Assembly: GCF_036327005.1 (NCBI RefSeq)
Contig: NZ_JAUGZK010000003.1
Coordinates: 62,001 to 126,000, forward strand
DNA from: Alkalimonas mucilaginosa
Lineage (GTDB): Bacteria > Pseudomonadota > Gammaproteobacteria > Enterobacterales > Alteromonadaceae
Direction of reading: 5' to 3'
Length of the DNA stretch: 64,000 nt
Under the pieces are notes generated by a model. The model did no database searches and was not told the origin of the DNA. It saw only the letters and a program-made list of their open reading frames with translations. Positions 35,830-42,869 of the stretch are shown here, piece after piece (within the stretch, counting starts at the first letter, position 1; each line of letters starts with the position of its first letter). A program made the position numbers and the translations under genes.

Positions 35830-36954
35830 TCAGGGAAGCACCCGGTGCGTGGTAGCTCGGCTAACAATGAGTGCGTCCATCTGGCCAAGCCGTTTCAGGT
35901 CTTTGTTAGGATAATCAAACTGGCTAAGCACATAGCGCATCGCATTCAACCGGGCTCTTTTTTTGCAGTCGGATTTCACCACAATCCAGGGTGCTTCGGC
36001 CGTGTCGGTATGCAAGAACATCGCTTCTTTTGCTTTGGTGTAGTCATCCCATTTATCAAGGGATGCCCGGTCAATGGGGCTTAGCTTCCATTGTTTCAAT
36101 GGGTGCGATTCGCGCTCAATAAAGCGACGTTTTTGCTCATCGCGGGTTACCGAAAACCAGAACTTAATGAGATGGATACCAGAGCGCACCAGGTTTTGCT
36201 CAAAACCGGGTGCCTGACGGATAAATTCGCGGTAATCCTGATCACTGCAAAAGTTCATCACCCGCTCAACACCGGCCCGGTTGTACCAGGAGCGGTCAAA
36301 CAACACAATCTCACCAGCCGTTGGCAGATGCTGCACATAACGCTGAAAATACCACTGGCCTTGTTCTGCCCGGGTGGGTTTTTCCAGGGCAATCACCCGG
36401 GCACCCCGTGGGTTTAAGTGCTCCATAAAACGTTTGATGGTGCCGCCTTTACCCGCTGCATCACGGCCCTCGAACAAAATCACCACTCTGGCGCCTGTTT
36501 CCTTCACCCAGTGTTGCAGTTTCAGCAGTTCCACTTGCAGGTTGTATTTTTGCTTTTCGTAGCTTTTGCGGCGCAGGCGGTTTTTATAAGGGTAGGGGCT
36601 TTCCTGCCAATCGGGTAACAGTTCATCATCCGAGCCACTATCAAGGTTAGCGGTTTTTTCAAACTCTTCACGCAGCAGTACTTTCCGCAATAAGGCCACA
36701 TCATCCGGCGATGCTCCTTGCACGATGGATTGCAGCTGCGTGCTTAGCTCGTCTACCGATTGATCATTTATCGTCGCGTTACTGCGCTCAGAGATGTCCC
36801 GCAATACCACCTCCAAAGAGGCCTGGGCACCGCTCATTTTCTGTTTACTGGTTTCTTCTGCGATCGCTGCCGGCGCAAGATCGGGCAGGGTGTCGCCTGT
36901 AATTACCTGCTGACGTTTGGGTTTCATTGATGGTTTGTAAGGTACATTCGCCAC
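35830..36954 (-). CDS. ppk2: Polyphosphate kinase 2 family protein
   Basis: 374 residues. PPK2 enzymes transfer phosphate between polyphosphate and nucleotides. The P-loop is FEGRDAAGKGGTIKRF, the Walker B/lid is IVLFDRSWYNRAGVERVM, and YPYKNRLRRKSYEKQKYNLQVELLKLQ before it is typical. A non-conserved extension of about 120 residues precedes the domain. It is a class I-like single-domain enzyme; whether it favours ADP or GDP cannot be told. GGAGCGAG lies before the ATG. Confidence 0.9.
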   Translation of the reverse strand: MANVPYKPSMKPKRQQVITGDTLPDLAPAAIAEETSKQKMSGAQASLEVVLRDISERSNATINDQSVDELSTQLQSIVQGASPDDVALLRKVLLREEFEKTANLDSGSDDELLPDWQESPYPYKNRLRRKSYEKQKYNLQVELLKLQHWVKETGARVVILFEGRDAAGKGGTIKRFMEHLNPRGARVIALEKPTRAEQGQWYFQRYVQHLPTAGEIVLFDRSWYNRAGVERVMNFCSDQDYREFIRQAPGFEQNLVRSGIHLIKFWFSVTRDEQKRRFIERESHPLKQWKLSPIDRASLDKWDDYTKAKEAMFLHTDTAEAPWIVVKSDCKKRARLNAMRYVLSQFDYPNKDLKRLGQMDALIVSRATTHRVLP

Positions 36955-37210
36955 AACTCGCTCCTTTTATGTCCAAGTAAAAGTATAGTGTACAGGACCA
37001 GAACTGTTATTGATCAAGAACAGAGTTTGGCATTGGATTATCAGGATATCAAAGGCTTAGGTTAAGTGATACTATCCAATGTCAGTGATAGTTCTGTACA
37101 GGCTACGGAGCCATTGTCGTTAATAAGCCGGCGTCAGTATGAAAACTCTACGCGTTGCGAATCCCTCTTTAACGCTTTGTAGTTGCCCTCGCATAATGTC
37201 AGTGCTAACA

Positions 37211-37224
37211 TTTGTGCGTACAAA
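37211..37224 (+). promoter_or_regulatory. Probable antitoxin operator
   Basis: TTTGTGCGTACAAA is a near-perfect dyad just before the antitoxin gene. It suggests autoregulation by the antitoxin or toxin-antitoxin complex, usual for RelB-type systems. Confidence 0.45.
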
Positions 37225-37238
37225 TAAAGGTGCTGATC

Positions 37239-37523
37239 ATGGATTCCAGAATTCAATTTCGTGTAGACGAAGAAATAAAACGCTTAGCTCAGCAAATGGC
37301 TGAAAGCCAAGGCCGAACTCTTAGCGATGCTTGTCGTGAGCTCACTGAACAATTGGCAGAACAACAACGCAATGCGTTATCTCACGATGCGTGGCTAACT
37401 GAACAAGTAAATCAAGCATTTGAGAAGTTCGACTCAGGAAAAGCGGTGTTCGTTGAACATAACGTAGCTAAAACTCAAATAGCTGAACGTAAAGCTAAAA
37501 TCCGAAATCGAGGCCATGGATGA
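37239..37523 (+). CDS. RelB/DinJ-type antitoxin
   Basis: 94 residues from the ATG at 37239 with AAAGGTG upstream; the frame is open from 37212. The N-terminal DSRIQFRVDEEIKRLAQQMAESQGRTLSDACREL is a ribbon-helix-helix DNA-binding domain. The C-terminal charged tail would wrap the toxin. Its TGA overlaps the toxin ATG. It lies about 0.8 kb outside the prophage boundary. Confidence 0.8.
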   Translation: MDSRIQFRVDEEIKRLAQQMAESQGRTLSDACRELTEQLAEQQRNALSHDAWLTEQVNQAFEKFDSGKAVFVEHNVAKTQIAERKAKIRNRGHG

Positions 37524-37798
37524 TTCTCTGGGAAGAAGCCTCCCTTAATGATCGTGAGAAAATTTTCGAATTTCTTTATGGCTTTAATCCAGCTGCAGCT
37601 GAAAAAGCTGATGATCTCATCGAAACCAAAGTCGAAAATTTACTTGAGCAGCCACTAATGGGTGTTCAACGAGATGGAATTCGCGGTAGATTACTCATTA
37701 TCCCAGAAATATCCATGATTGTTTTATATTGGGTTGATGGTTCAAAAATTCGTATAATGCGAGTTCTCCATCAAAAACAGAAATTTCCAGCCGAATAA
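37520..37798 (+). CDS. RelE/ParE-family toxin
   Basis: 92 residues: ILWEEASLNDREKIFEFLYG, then NPAAAEKADDLIE, QPLMGVQRDGIRGRLLIIPEISMIVLYWVD, and IRIMRVLHQKQKFP, the usual RelE/ParE core with a C-terminal RVLHxxQ. It probably acts as an mRNA interferase or gyrase inhibitor; the subtype is uncertain. Coupled by ATGA to the antitoxin. A weak AACT/AGTT stem with a run of T follows at about 37815-37832. Confidence 0.82.
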   Translation: MILWEEASLNDREKIFEFLYGFNPAAAEKADDLIETKVENLLEQPLMGVQRDGIRGRLLIIPEISMIVLYWVDGSKIRIMRVLHQKQKFPAE

Positions 37799-37895
37799 AT
37801 ATAGTCAACAGCAACTAACAGTTTTTTTTTAGACCTCTCAGAAAGTACAAACATCGGGAACACAGCACAATCCAGCTCGGCAACCCAAGGCATGA

Positions 37896-38279
37896 TTTGC
37901 TCTATGGCAGCTACTATCTGTGCAGCACTTAGCCGGAGCCGCTCGAACTTACATTGCCGCTGCAAGAGCTGAGTTTACGGCTAAAAAATATCAGCTGGCG
38001 CATAAGGCTGCTTTAGTGGGTGGCGAGCAATCGTTAGAGCGGCTGATTAGAGGCTTCCAGCAGTTGGATCCGGTTACGGGCGGCCAGGGCTTCATTAAAG
38101 CCCTTGGCTATGCAGACTTTGCGTTACTTATTACTCCGAATAACGATTTTTACCGCAAAGCGGATTGGTTTAAACAGCGGCTTTCTCAACGCATGAATTA
38201 TGATGAACTGGTTCAGGCACAGCTGTTCACAGAATCACTGTTGGCTGAAGCAGCAAATGGCTCTGATGGAGAGTTCTGA
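37896..38279 (+). pseudogene. Orphan ORF, possibly a 3' gene remnant
   Basis: The frame is open from 37896 after a TGA, with no ATG near the start; a GTG at 37920 gives 119 residues. The product is soluble and helical (RAEFTAKKYQLAHKAALVGG, SLERLIRGFQQLDPVTGGQG, NDFYRKADWFKQRLSQRMN). No ribosome site is obvious. It lies between the toxin-antitoxin pair and the dif-like site, where truncated genes are expected. I do not recognise it; it could be intact with a GTG start. Confidence 0.35.
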
Positions 38280-38331
38280 TGAACGAGCGGTGGGTGGCTT
38301 GGGCTGATAGCTTATTTAACTTAAACACTCG

Positions 38332-38359
38332 ATTTAACATAATATACAGACTAAGAAGC
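38332..38359 (-). other. dif-like Xer recombination site at the left prophage end
   Basis: On the minus strand TGTATATTATGTTAAAT (38348-38332) is identical to the central region plus XerD arm of the E. coli dif site (established sequence). The XerC arm, positions 38359-38349, reads GCTTCTTAGTC and matches the dif arm at only 4 of 11 positions. The intact arm faces the host and the degenerate arm faces the prophage, as expected for a hybrid junction formed by Xer-mediated integration. Confidence 0.7.
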
Positions 38360-38399
38360 GGGGTTTTGAAAAACTTGAACTAAAACAGGGGAGTAGGGC

Positions 38400-38444
38400 G
38401 ATAATTAAAGCGGTGAAAAGGCAGAATTTACCGCTTCAATTATC
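38400..38444 (-). terminator. Hairpin after the phage repressor gene
   Basis: GATAATT-A-AAGCGGT (38400-38414) pairs with ACCGCTT-C-AATTATC (38430-38444), a 14-bp stem with one mismatch and a 15-base loop, 15 bases beyond the repressor stop. It can also shield the att region from phage transcription. Confidence 0.6.
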
Positions 38445-38458
38445 ACCTTTGGCAAACG

Positions 38459-38767
38459 CTAAGCAACCATTTTACCCAGCACTTTTGTGTCCATTCGGCC
38501 ACTTTTCCTGACTTCCTGCCAGAACATTACCAGCGAATCGTTGCCGCGTTTAAATTCGCGTTCAATATGAGCATCAGCCAGCACAGTTAAAGGGTTTAGG
38601 TCTAGAAGGTAAGCAATTTTTATTGCTAGGTCATCATCCATACTTACAGGCTTAGCCCTGTATTGGCTCACCCTTGCGGGGCTTTCGCCAAGTTTCTTAG
38701 CAAGCTGATAGTCAGATGTCAGTGAATACGCGGTTTTCACCGCGTCCATATATTCGACGGTTTTCAC
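38459..38767 (-). CDS. DUF3693-type phage repressor (HTH)
   Basis: 102 residues from a GTG at 38767 with GGGGGA eight bases upstream; the longer TTG start at 38788 is less likely. KTVEYMDAVKTAYSLTSDYQLAKKLGESPARVSQYRAK is a helix-turn-helix, and DDDLAIKIAYLLDLNPLTVLADAHIEREF follows. The pattern is that of DUF3693 proteins, known from vibrio filamentous phages and some prophages (family knowledge). It lies at the prophage left end, divergent from the early operon, the expected place for a CI-like lysogeny repressor. Confidence 0.72.
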   Translation of the reverse strand: MKTVEYMDAVKTAYSLTSDYQLAKKLGESPARVSQYRAKPVSMDDDLAIKIAYLLDLNPLTVLADAHIEREFKRGNDSLVMFWQEVRKSGRMDTKVLGKMVA

Positions 38768-38772
38768 TTTTC

Positions 38773-38909
38773 GTTCCCCCAAGAACAAGTTTCCATGTGA
38801 AGTGTAGGACGATACTCAATGGCCTACAACCATGCAATGCCAATTGATACATCAATGCGCATTGCATATCCTTCTCACACGCTCACTTTCGCCGGTTCCC
38901 CCAAGAACA
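38773..38909. promoter_or_regulatory. Lysogeny switch region with duplicated operator
   Basis: GTTCCCCCAAGAACA occurs twice, at 38773-38787 and 38895-38909; each is a GTTC-N6-GAAC dyad, as expected of CI-like operators. The first covers the ribosome site of the repressor gene. Between them lies a 36-base near-palindrome (38832-38867): ATGCAATGC and GCATTGCAT arms around ATTGAT-AC-ATCAAT, with only two mismatched pairs. Likely binding sites for the repressor and a second (Cox/Cro-like) protein. Confidence 0.55.
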
Positions 38910-39023
38910 GAAAGCGAAGGCAGCGTACTCCGATGGGTGGCCGGTCATTGGCCGGTCACCCTCTCTCTGTCGGAGGAGAGAGCCACTAACGGCGCGGAGA
39001 GAGAAAAAACAGGAGCAAATCGA

Positions 39024-39365
39024 ATGGCTTTTACTAATTCCATGCCTGCTGCGTCCATTGTCACAGCACATAAAGTAACCACTCCAAATGAACGTAAACT
39101 GAAGCTGATCGAGCAGATCAGGTTTTTACGCCGCATGAAACGCCACTGCATCAACGACCTGATCGCCAGTGAAGGCTTTGAGCGTGATCTTAAAATTCTC
39201 CGCAAACTTTACCGCGACACCCTGCCGGATGATGTGATCCGGGCTCGCTGCGAGCGTCTGAACGACCTACGAAAAAAACTGAACCTGCGCATTGTTGATA
39301 ACCGCATCAGCTACACCCAAAAAACCACCGAAGCAGCCCATGCGCTGTGTGGGGGTGGGGTATGA
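39024..39365 (+). CDS. Phage early protein of unknown function
   Basis: 113 residues from the ATG at 39024 with AGGAGC upstream; the longer frame from 38832 crosses the switch region and is unlikely to be translated. Very basic and helical (RKLKLIEQIRFLRRMKRHCINDLIA, LKILRKLYRDTLPDDVIRARCERLNDLRKKLN). As first gene of the early operon it occupies the place of a CII/Cox-like regulator, but I see no clear HTH. Its stop overlaps the next ATG. Confidence 0.6.
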   Translation: MAFTNSMPAASIVTAHKVTTPNERKLKLIEQIRFLRRMKRHCINDLIASEGFERDLKILRKLYRDTLPDDVIRARCERLNDLRKKLNLRIVDNRISYTQKTTEAAHALCGGGV

Positions 39366-39622
39366 GAAAAGAACTGATCCAAACGAATGGTAAATATCAC
39401 GGCTTTGCAACCATGGTGCTTACGGCAACAGGTTGCGAAGTAATGATTTTTGCTGAATCTCACGATGATTTGCATGATGCATTTTTGCAATTTATTAAAG
39501 GTGCACCACTGGCAAATCCGCTTTTTGACATTGAGAAAATAAGGGCCGCAACACTTAGCAAACGAGAAGAAGTGGCCTCAGAAGTAGTGCACCTGTGCGG
39601 GTCTGATGGGGGTGGGGTATGA
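39362..39622 (+). CDS. Small phage early protein
   Basis: 86 residues, overlapping the previous stop by ATGA. Pattern: RKELIQTNGKYHGFATMVLTATGCE then ESHDDLHDAFLQFIKGAPL. No family recognised. It ends GSDGGGV; the previous gene ends CGGGV, reflecting the repeated GGGGGTGGGGTATGAG ribosome-site sequence at the two gene ends. Confidence 0.6.
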   Translation: MRKELIQTNGKYHGFATMVLTATGCEVMIFAESHDDLHDAFLQFIKGAPLANPLFDIEKIRAATLSKREEVASEVVHLCGSDGGGV

Positions 39623-40656
39623 GCAATATGCGTTTTTTCTTTCCAGCTGCAGCTGGCACCCAGGGCAGCCGTCCATTTTACACAGCTTGTGTGCCGTTTG
39701 GCATGTTGTCGCGGTTAATGGCTATTGATACCGGTAACGTCATGGACAGAAGCCAGCGCCAGGTAGACACCAAGAGAGCCAACGCCATCAGCAAGTACAT
39801 TTGCGAGAACGAAGAAAGCTTTGTTCTACCAGCGCTGACCGGTGTTATTGAGGATGAAACCCTAGAATTTATCCCGGCCAGTAAGGGTGCATCTGTTGGT
39901 GAACTGAATCTTTCAATGGATGCCACCATAAAACTGTTCGACGGCCAGCACCGTGCAACTGGTATTTTAGAAGCAATTAGCCAACGCAGAACGCTGAAAA
40001 GCCAGCAAGTTACCATCCAGCTTTTTGTAAACATGAGCCTTGCCGATAGGCAGCAGGCGTTTAGCGACATTAACAGCAACGCCAAGGCAGTAAGTGCCAG
40101 CCTGAACATGACTTACAACAAGAGAGACAACGCGGTAAACGCCATCAAAGAAGAGATCGCCAAAGTAAGCTGCTGGGAAGGCCAGATCGACTACGAAAAA
40201 AACGTGGTCGGGAAAAATACCGACAAGCTGTTTACCTACCGCCACGTTGTGCAAGCCAGTCGCCTGCTGCTTGGTATTGGCCCAAAGCAAACGCCGGATC
40301 CAATGCTCGTTACCGACATCAGCAAATGGTGGAACTCCATAGCAGAAGCCGTAGCCTGGCAATGGCAGGTCAGAGTTGTGAAAGATGTTGGCCCTGAAAA
40401 CAGCGTAGCCTTTACCGCTGCAGGCCTTATGACATTAGCCCGTGTTTACCGGCAGCTAACCGATAAATACGGCTGCAAGTATTCGGTTGGAAAATACGCA
40501 ATCGCGCTCGGTAACATTGATTGGCGTAAGTCGAATGAAATGTGGCTTGGCAACCTGGTTGACGAAAAAGGCAACATGCGATCAGGTACTGCTGGCCAAA
40601 TCGAAGCCGCTGAACAAATCGTTGAGGCTGTATCAGCCTTTTGCGAAATGATGTGA
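39619..40656 (+). CDS. DGQHR-domain protein, DndB-like
   Basis: 345 residues. The diagnostic motif FDGQHRATGI lies near residue 110, preceded by RSQRQVDTKRANAISKYI and followed by VNMSLADRQQAFSDINSNAKAVSASLNMTY, as in DndB and other DGQHR proteins. DndB is the regulatory protein of the DNA phosphorothioation system; stand-alone phage homologues have no established role. No dndA, C, D or E gene is in the window. It could interfere with or sense host DNA modification, or belong to a DNA-binding ParB-like family (inference). It overlaps the previous stop by ATGA. Confidence 0.75.
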   Translation: MSNMRFFFPAAAGTQGSRPFYTACVPFGMLSRLMAIDTGNVMDRSQRQVDTKRANAISKYICENEESFVLPALTGVIEDETLEFIPASKGASVGELNLSMDATIKLFDGQHRATGILEAISQRRTLKSQQVTIQLFVNMSLADRQQAFSDINSNAKAVSASLNMTYNKRDNAVNAIKEEIAKVSCWEGQIDYEKNVVGKNTDKLFTYRHVVQASRLLLGIGPKQTPDPMLVTDISKWWNSIAEAVAWQWQVRVVKDVGPENSVAFTAAGLMTLARVYRQLTDKYGCKYSVGKYAIALGNIDWRKSNEMWLGNLVDEKGNMRSGTAGQIEAAEQIVEAVSAFCEMM

Positions 40657-40663
40657 GGTGGCT

Positions 40664-40963
40664 ATGAACCCAATGCACAAAAACCTGCTTGAAGATATCG
40701 GGCAAGAGCAAAACAGAGCCTGCATTGTTGTAGTGCAGAAAAAATTTACCGGGCGGCACGTTGGCAGAAATGCGCAGAAGCCAAAAATTAGTTTTTTTTG
40801 CGGATTCAACAAAAAAGGCGCTCTGCAATCGGCTTGGAGTACAGCGGGAGCAAAAATACTAACGCCATACGAAGCCGCAAACATCTGCGGAATCATCCGA
40901 AATAAGGGCTATTACTGCCATGTCGCGCATGTGCAGCTAACGCTGTTAGGCGGTGCAGCATGA
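40664..40963 (+). CDS. Phage protein of unknown function
   Basis: 99 residues from the ATG at 40664, eight bases after the DGQHR gene's stop and preceded by GAGGTGG. Contains KPKISFFCGFNKKGALQSAWSTAGAKILTPYEA and two cysteines near the end. No family recognised. Its stop overlaps the next start (ATGA). Confidence 0.55.
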   Translation: MNPMHKNLLEDIGQEQNRACIVVVQKKFTGRHVGRNAQKPKISFFCGFNKKGALQSAWSTAGAKILTPYEAANICGIIRNKGYYCHVAHVQLTLLGGAA

Positions 40964-41226
40964 GTGTTCAGGAAGAAGCAAATGCAATTTGGGTTGTAAA
41001 ACCACGAAGTAAAGTAATGCATGTAATTCCAAAAATGGAATTTGTTCCGTCATTGTGCGGCATGGTGCCACCAGGCAAGGGCAGGGCTCCGGGGGTATGG
41101 TCAGTTGTTGAAGCAGATTATGTATTGAAGGTGTTGGAAGGACAGGAGCGAGTTTATTACACGGTTTGTCCTAAATGTCTGCGCAACCTCAGAAAAATAA
41201 AGGAACTAGCAGGAGGTGCAGCGTGA
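40960..41226 (+). CDS. Phage protein with C-terminal CxxC
   Basis: 88 residues. Part of the chain of ATGA/GTGA-overlapped early genes. It has a cysteine in the middle (SLCGMV) and CPKC near the end, so it may bind a metal. Function unknown. Confidence 0.55.
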   Translation: MSVQEEANAIWVVKPRSKVMHVIPKMEFVPSLCGMVPPGKGRAPGVWSVVEADYVLKVLEGQERVYYTVCPKCLRNLRKIKELAGGAA

Positions 41227-41528
41227 AAAGTGAAGAATACGAGAAGATTTTTGCTAACGCTTTCATTTGGCAGAAAGTGGCAAACAAGGTTAACAAGGAA
41301 ATTTCCTATCAGAATGCAAAGTGGGGAGTTGACCACGTAAGAAGCCAGACAGTTGAAGGTCATTTGTTGGTGTTGCGTAAAAAGCTGCAGGATGCAGAAG
41401 ACGGTTGGATGAAAAACTTATCCGGAAGGAATTCTGTTGAAAGTGAATTGATCCAGGTGGTAGCTGTTGCCATGCAGGCATTAGTAAACATTGAGATTAA
41501 ACGGCTGAATAAGGATGGTGCAGCATGA
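41223..41528 (+). CDS. Possible MazG-like nucleotide pyrophosphohydrolase
   Basis: 101 residues from a GTG that overlaps the previous stop (GTGA) with AGGAGGTG upstream. The pattern ISYQNAKWGVDHVRSQTVEGHLLVLRKKLQDAEDGW and ELIQVVAVAMQALVNIE resembles small phage MazG-like/dATP-dGTP pyrophosphohydrolases, but the acidic metal-binding EExxE is not clear. Weak assignment. An enzyme of this type would shape the nucleotide pool during phage replication. Confidence 0.45.
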   Translation: MKSEEYEKIFANAFIWQKVANKVNKEISYQNAKWGVDHVRSQTVEGHLLVLRKKLQDAEDGWMKNLSGRNSVESELIQVVAVAMQALVNIEIKRLNKDGAA

Positions 41529-42349
41529 GCACCGTGATCAATCGCCCTTTCCTAAAATGGGCCGGTGGCAAGGCGAAACTGGCTCACCGCATCGCCCAGG
41601 TTCTGCCAAAGGCCAGGTGCCTGGTAGAGCCGTTTGTGGGTGCTGGCTCCATCTTCCTGAATACGGACTATGAGCACTACATTTTAAGCGATATCAACCG
41701 CGATCTAATCAATACTTACCAGCAGCTGAAAGACCAGCCGAAGGCATTTATTGCCGATGCAGCGGCTTTCTTTGTGCCGGAAAATAACACGGATTCACGG
41801 TTCAGGGAGTTAAAGGAAATATTTAACACGACCGGTGATCAGTACGAAAAAGCCCTGCTGTTTATCTACCTGAACCGGTTTTGCTTCAACGGCCTGTGCC
41901 GCTACAACAAAAGCGGCCAGTTCAATGTTTCCTTTGGTAAGTACAAAGCGCCTTACTTCCCAGCCGACGAACTGGCATTTTTTGCCAATAAGCTAAGCCG
42001 GGCAGAACTGCATTGCAGGAGTTTTGAAAAGGCGTTTTATCAAATGCCAGACGATTGCGTAATTTACTGCGATCCGCCCTATGTGCCGCTAAGCGAAACC
42101 GCCAACTTTACCAGCTATTCATCCGATGGCTTTGGCGTTGCACACCAGCGCTACCTTGCTCGTTTGGCGAGTAACTGGCAAGTGCCGGTGGTTATTTCAA
42201 ACCACAATACCCAATTCACCCGACAGCTGTACAAAGGGGCAGAGCTGCAATTTTTTGATGTGCAGCGCAGCATTTCCACCAACGGGGAAAAGCGCGAAAA
42301 AGCAAAAGAAGTGCTTGCCCTGTTTGCCGATAAGCAGGAGGCAGCATGA
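41525..42349 (+). CDS. dam: DNA adenine methylase, Dam type
   Basis: 274 residues. FLKWAGGKAKLAHRI and PFVGAGSIF form the S-adenosylmethionine site, and YCDPPYVPLS is the DPPY catalytic motif of class D12 N6-adenine methylases; NRFCFNGLCRYNKSGQFNVSFG is the Dam-type target region. It probably methylates GATC. Phage Dam can protect phage DNA from restriction or time replication and packaging. ATGA overlaps on both sides. Confidence 0.92.
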   Translation: MSTVINRPFLKWAGGKAKLAHRIAQVLPKARCLVEPFVGAGSIFLNTDYEHYILSDINRDLINTYQQLKDQPKAFIADAAAFFVPENNTDSRFRELKEIFNTTGDQYEKALLFIYLNRFCFNGLCRYNKSGQFNVSFGKYKAPYFPADELAFFANKLSRAELHCRSFEKAFYQMPDDCVIYCDPPYVPLSETANFTSYSSDGFGVAHQRYLARLASNWQVPVVISNHNTQFTRQLYKGAELQFFDVQRSISTNGEKREKAKEVLALFADKQEAA

Positions 42350-42675
42350 TAAATCCAGCATCAGTTGACAGGAAAGCAATGGCAAAAAGCTTTGCCAAAG
42401 TCGCCGGATTTTGCACCGGTTACCAGTTTTTGATAGTAGACATGATGCGCGAGCAGCGCTTTGTTTTTGCAGAGCTGGCGGCCATTCGGCGTCATGATGA
42501 TTTTGCCGCCCAAAATACGGCGTTGTGTTTTGAAAAATTGCGGTACTGGTATCAGATGGCCCAGCGGCTTGCAATGCATGACAACTCAGTCAGTAAAGCG
42601 CATGTTATTTACCGCATGAACAAAGCCCGCTGCCAAAGGTTTGAACGGAAAGTGATGGGGGTTCGGCTGCCATGA
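42346..42675 (+). CDS. Small basic phage protein
   Basis: 109 residues, overlapped by both neighbours (ATGA). Helical and basic: KAMAKSFAKVAGFCTGYQFLIVDMMREQRFVFAELAAIRRHDDF then RMNKARCQRFERKVMG. No family recognised. Confidence 0.55.
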   Translation: MINPASVDRKAMAKSFAKVAGFCTGYQFLIVDMMREQRFVFAELAAIRRHDDFAAQNTALCFEKLRYWYQMAQRLAMHDNSVSKAHVIYRMNKARCQRFERKVMGVRLP

Positions 42676-42869
42676 ACAGGTACTTTCTGCCTTTAGATCC
42701 TGCATGCCCTGAGTGCGGCAAAAGCTGCTATGACAAAGATTTTGATTTTGCCATGTACAGAACATGGTGCCAGAACTGCTTTGATTCCCATGTGCCAACA
42801 CCCCCGGTTGGTGGTGGCGGATACAATTTGGAAAAGGTTGGAGGAAAGTGGGAGTGGGTGCCGGCATGA
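42672..42869 (+). CDS. Small zinc-finger-like phage protein
   Basis: 65 residues. CPECGKSC and WCQNC give two CxxC-type pairs, so one zinc ribbon is likely. It overlaps the preceding stop and the replication gene start. The role is unknown; small zinc proteins in this position are common before gpA in P2-like phages. Confidence 0.55.
   Translation: MNRYFLPLDPACPECGKSCYDKDFDFAMYRTWCQNCFDSHVPTPPVGGGGYNLEKVGGKWEWVPA

Noticed and set aside
37186..37207. A second dif-like match, CGCATAATGT, before the antitoxin gene
   Set aside because: Ten identical bases can occur by chance in a window this size, the XerD arm is poor, and the orientation is opposite to the site at 38332, so it cannot be the other end of the same insertion.
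38832..39023. Upstream extension of the first early gene to 38832
   Set aside because: It would read through the 36-base palindrome and an operator copy; the ATG at 39024 has a proper ribosome site.
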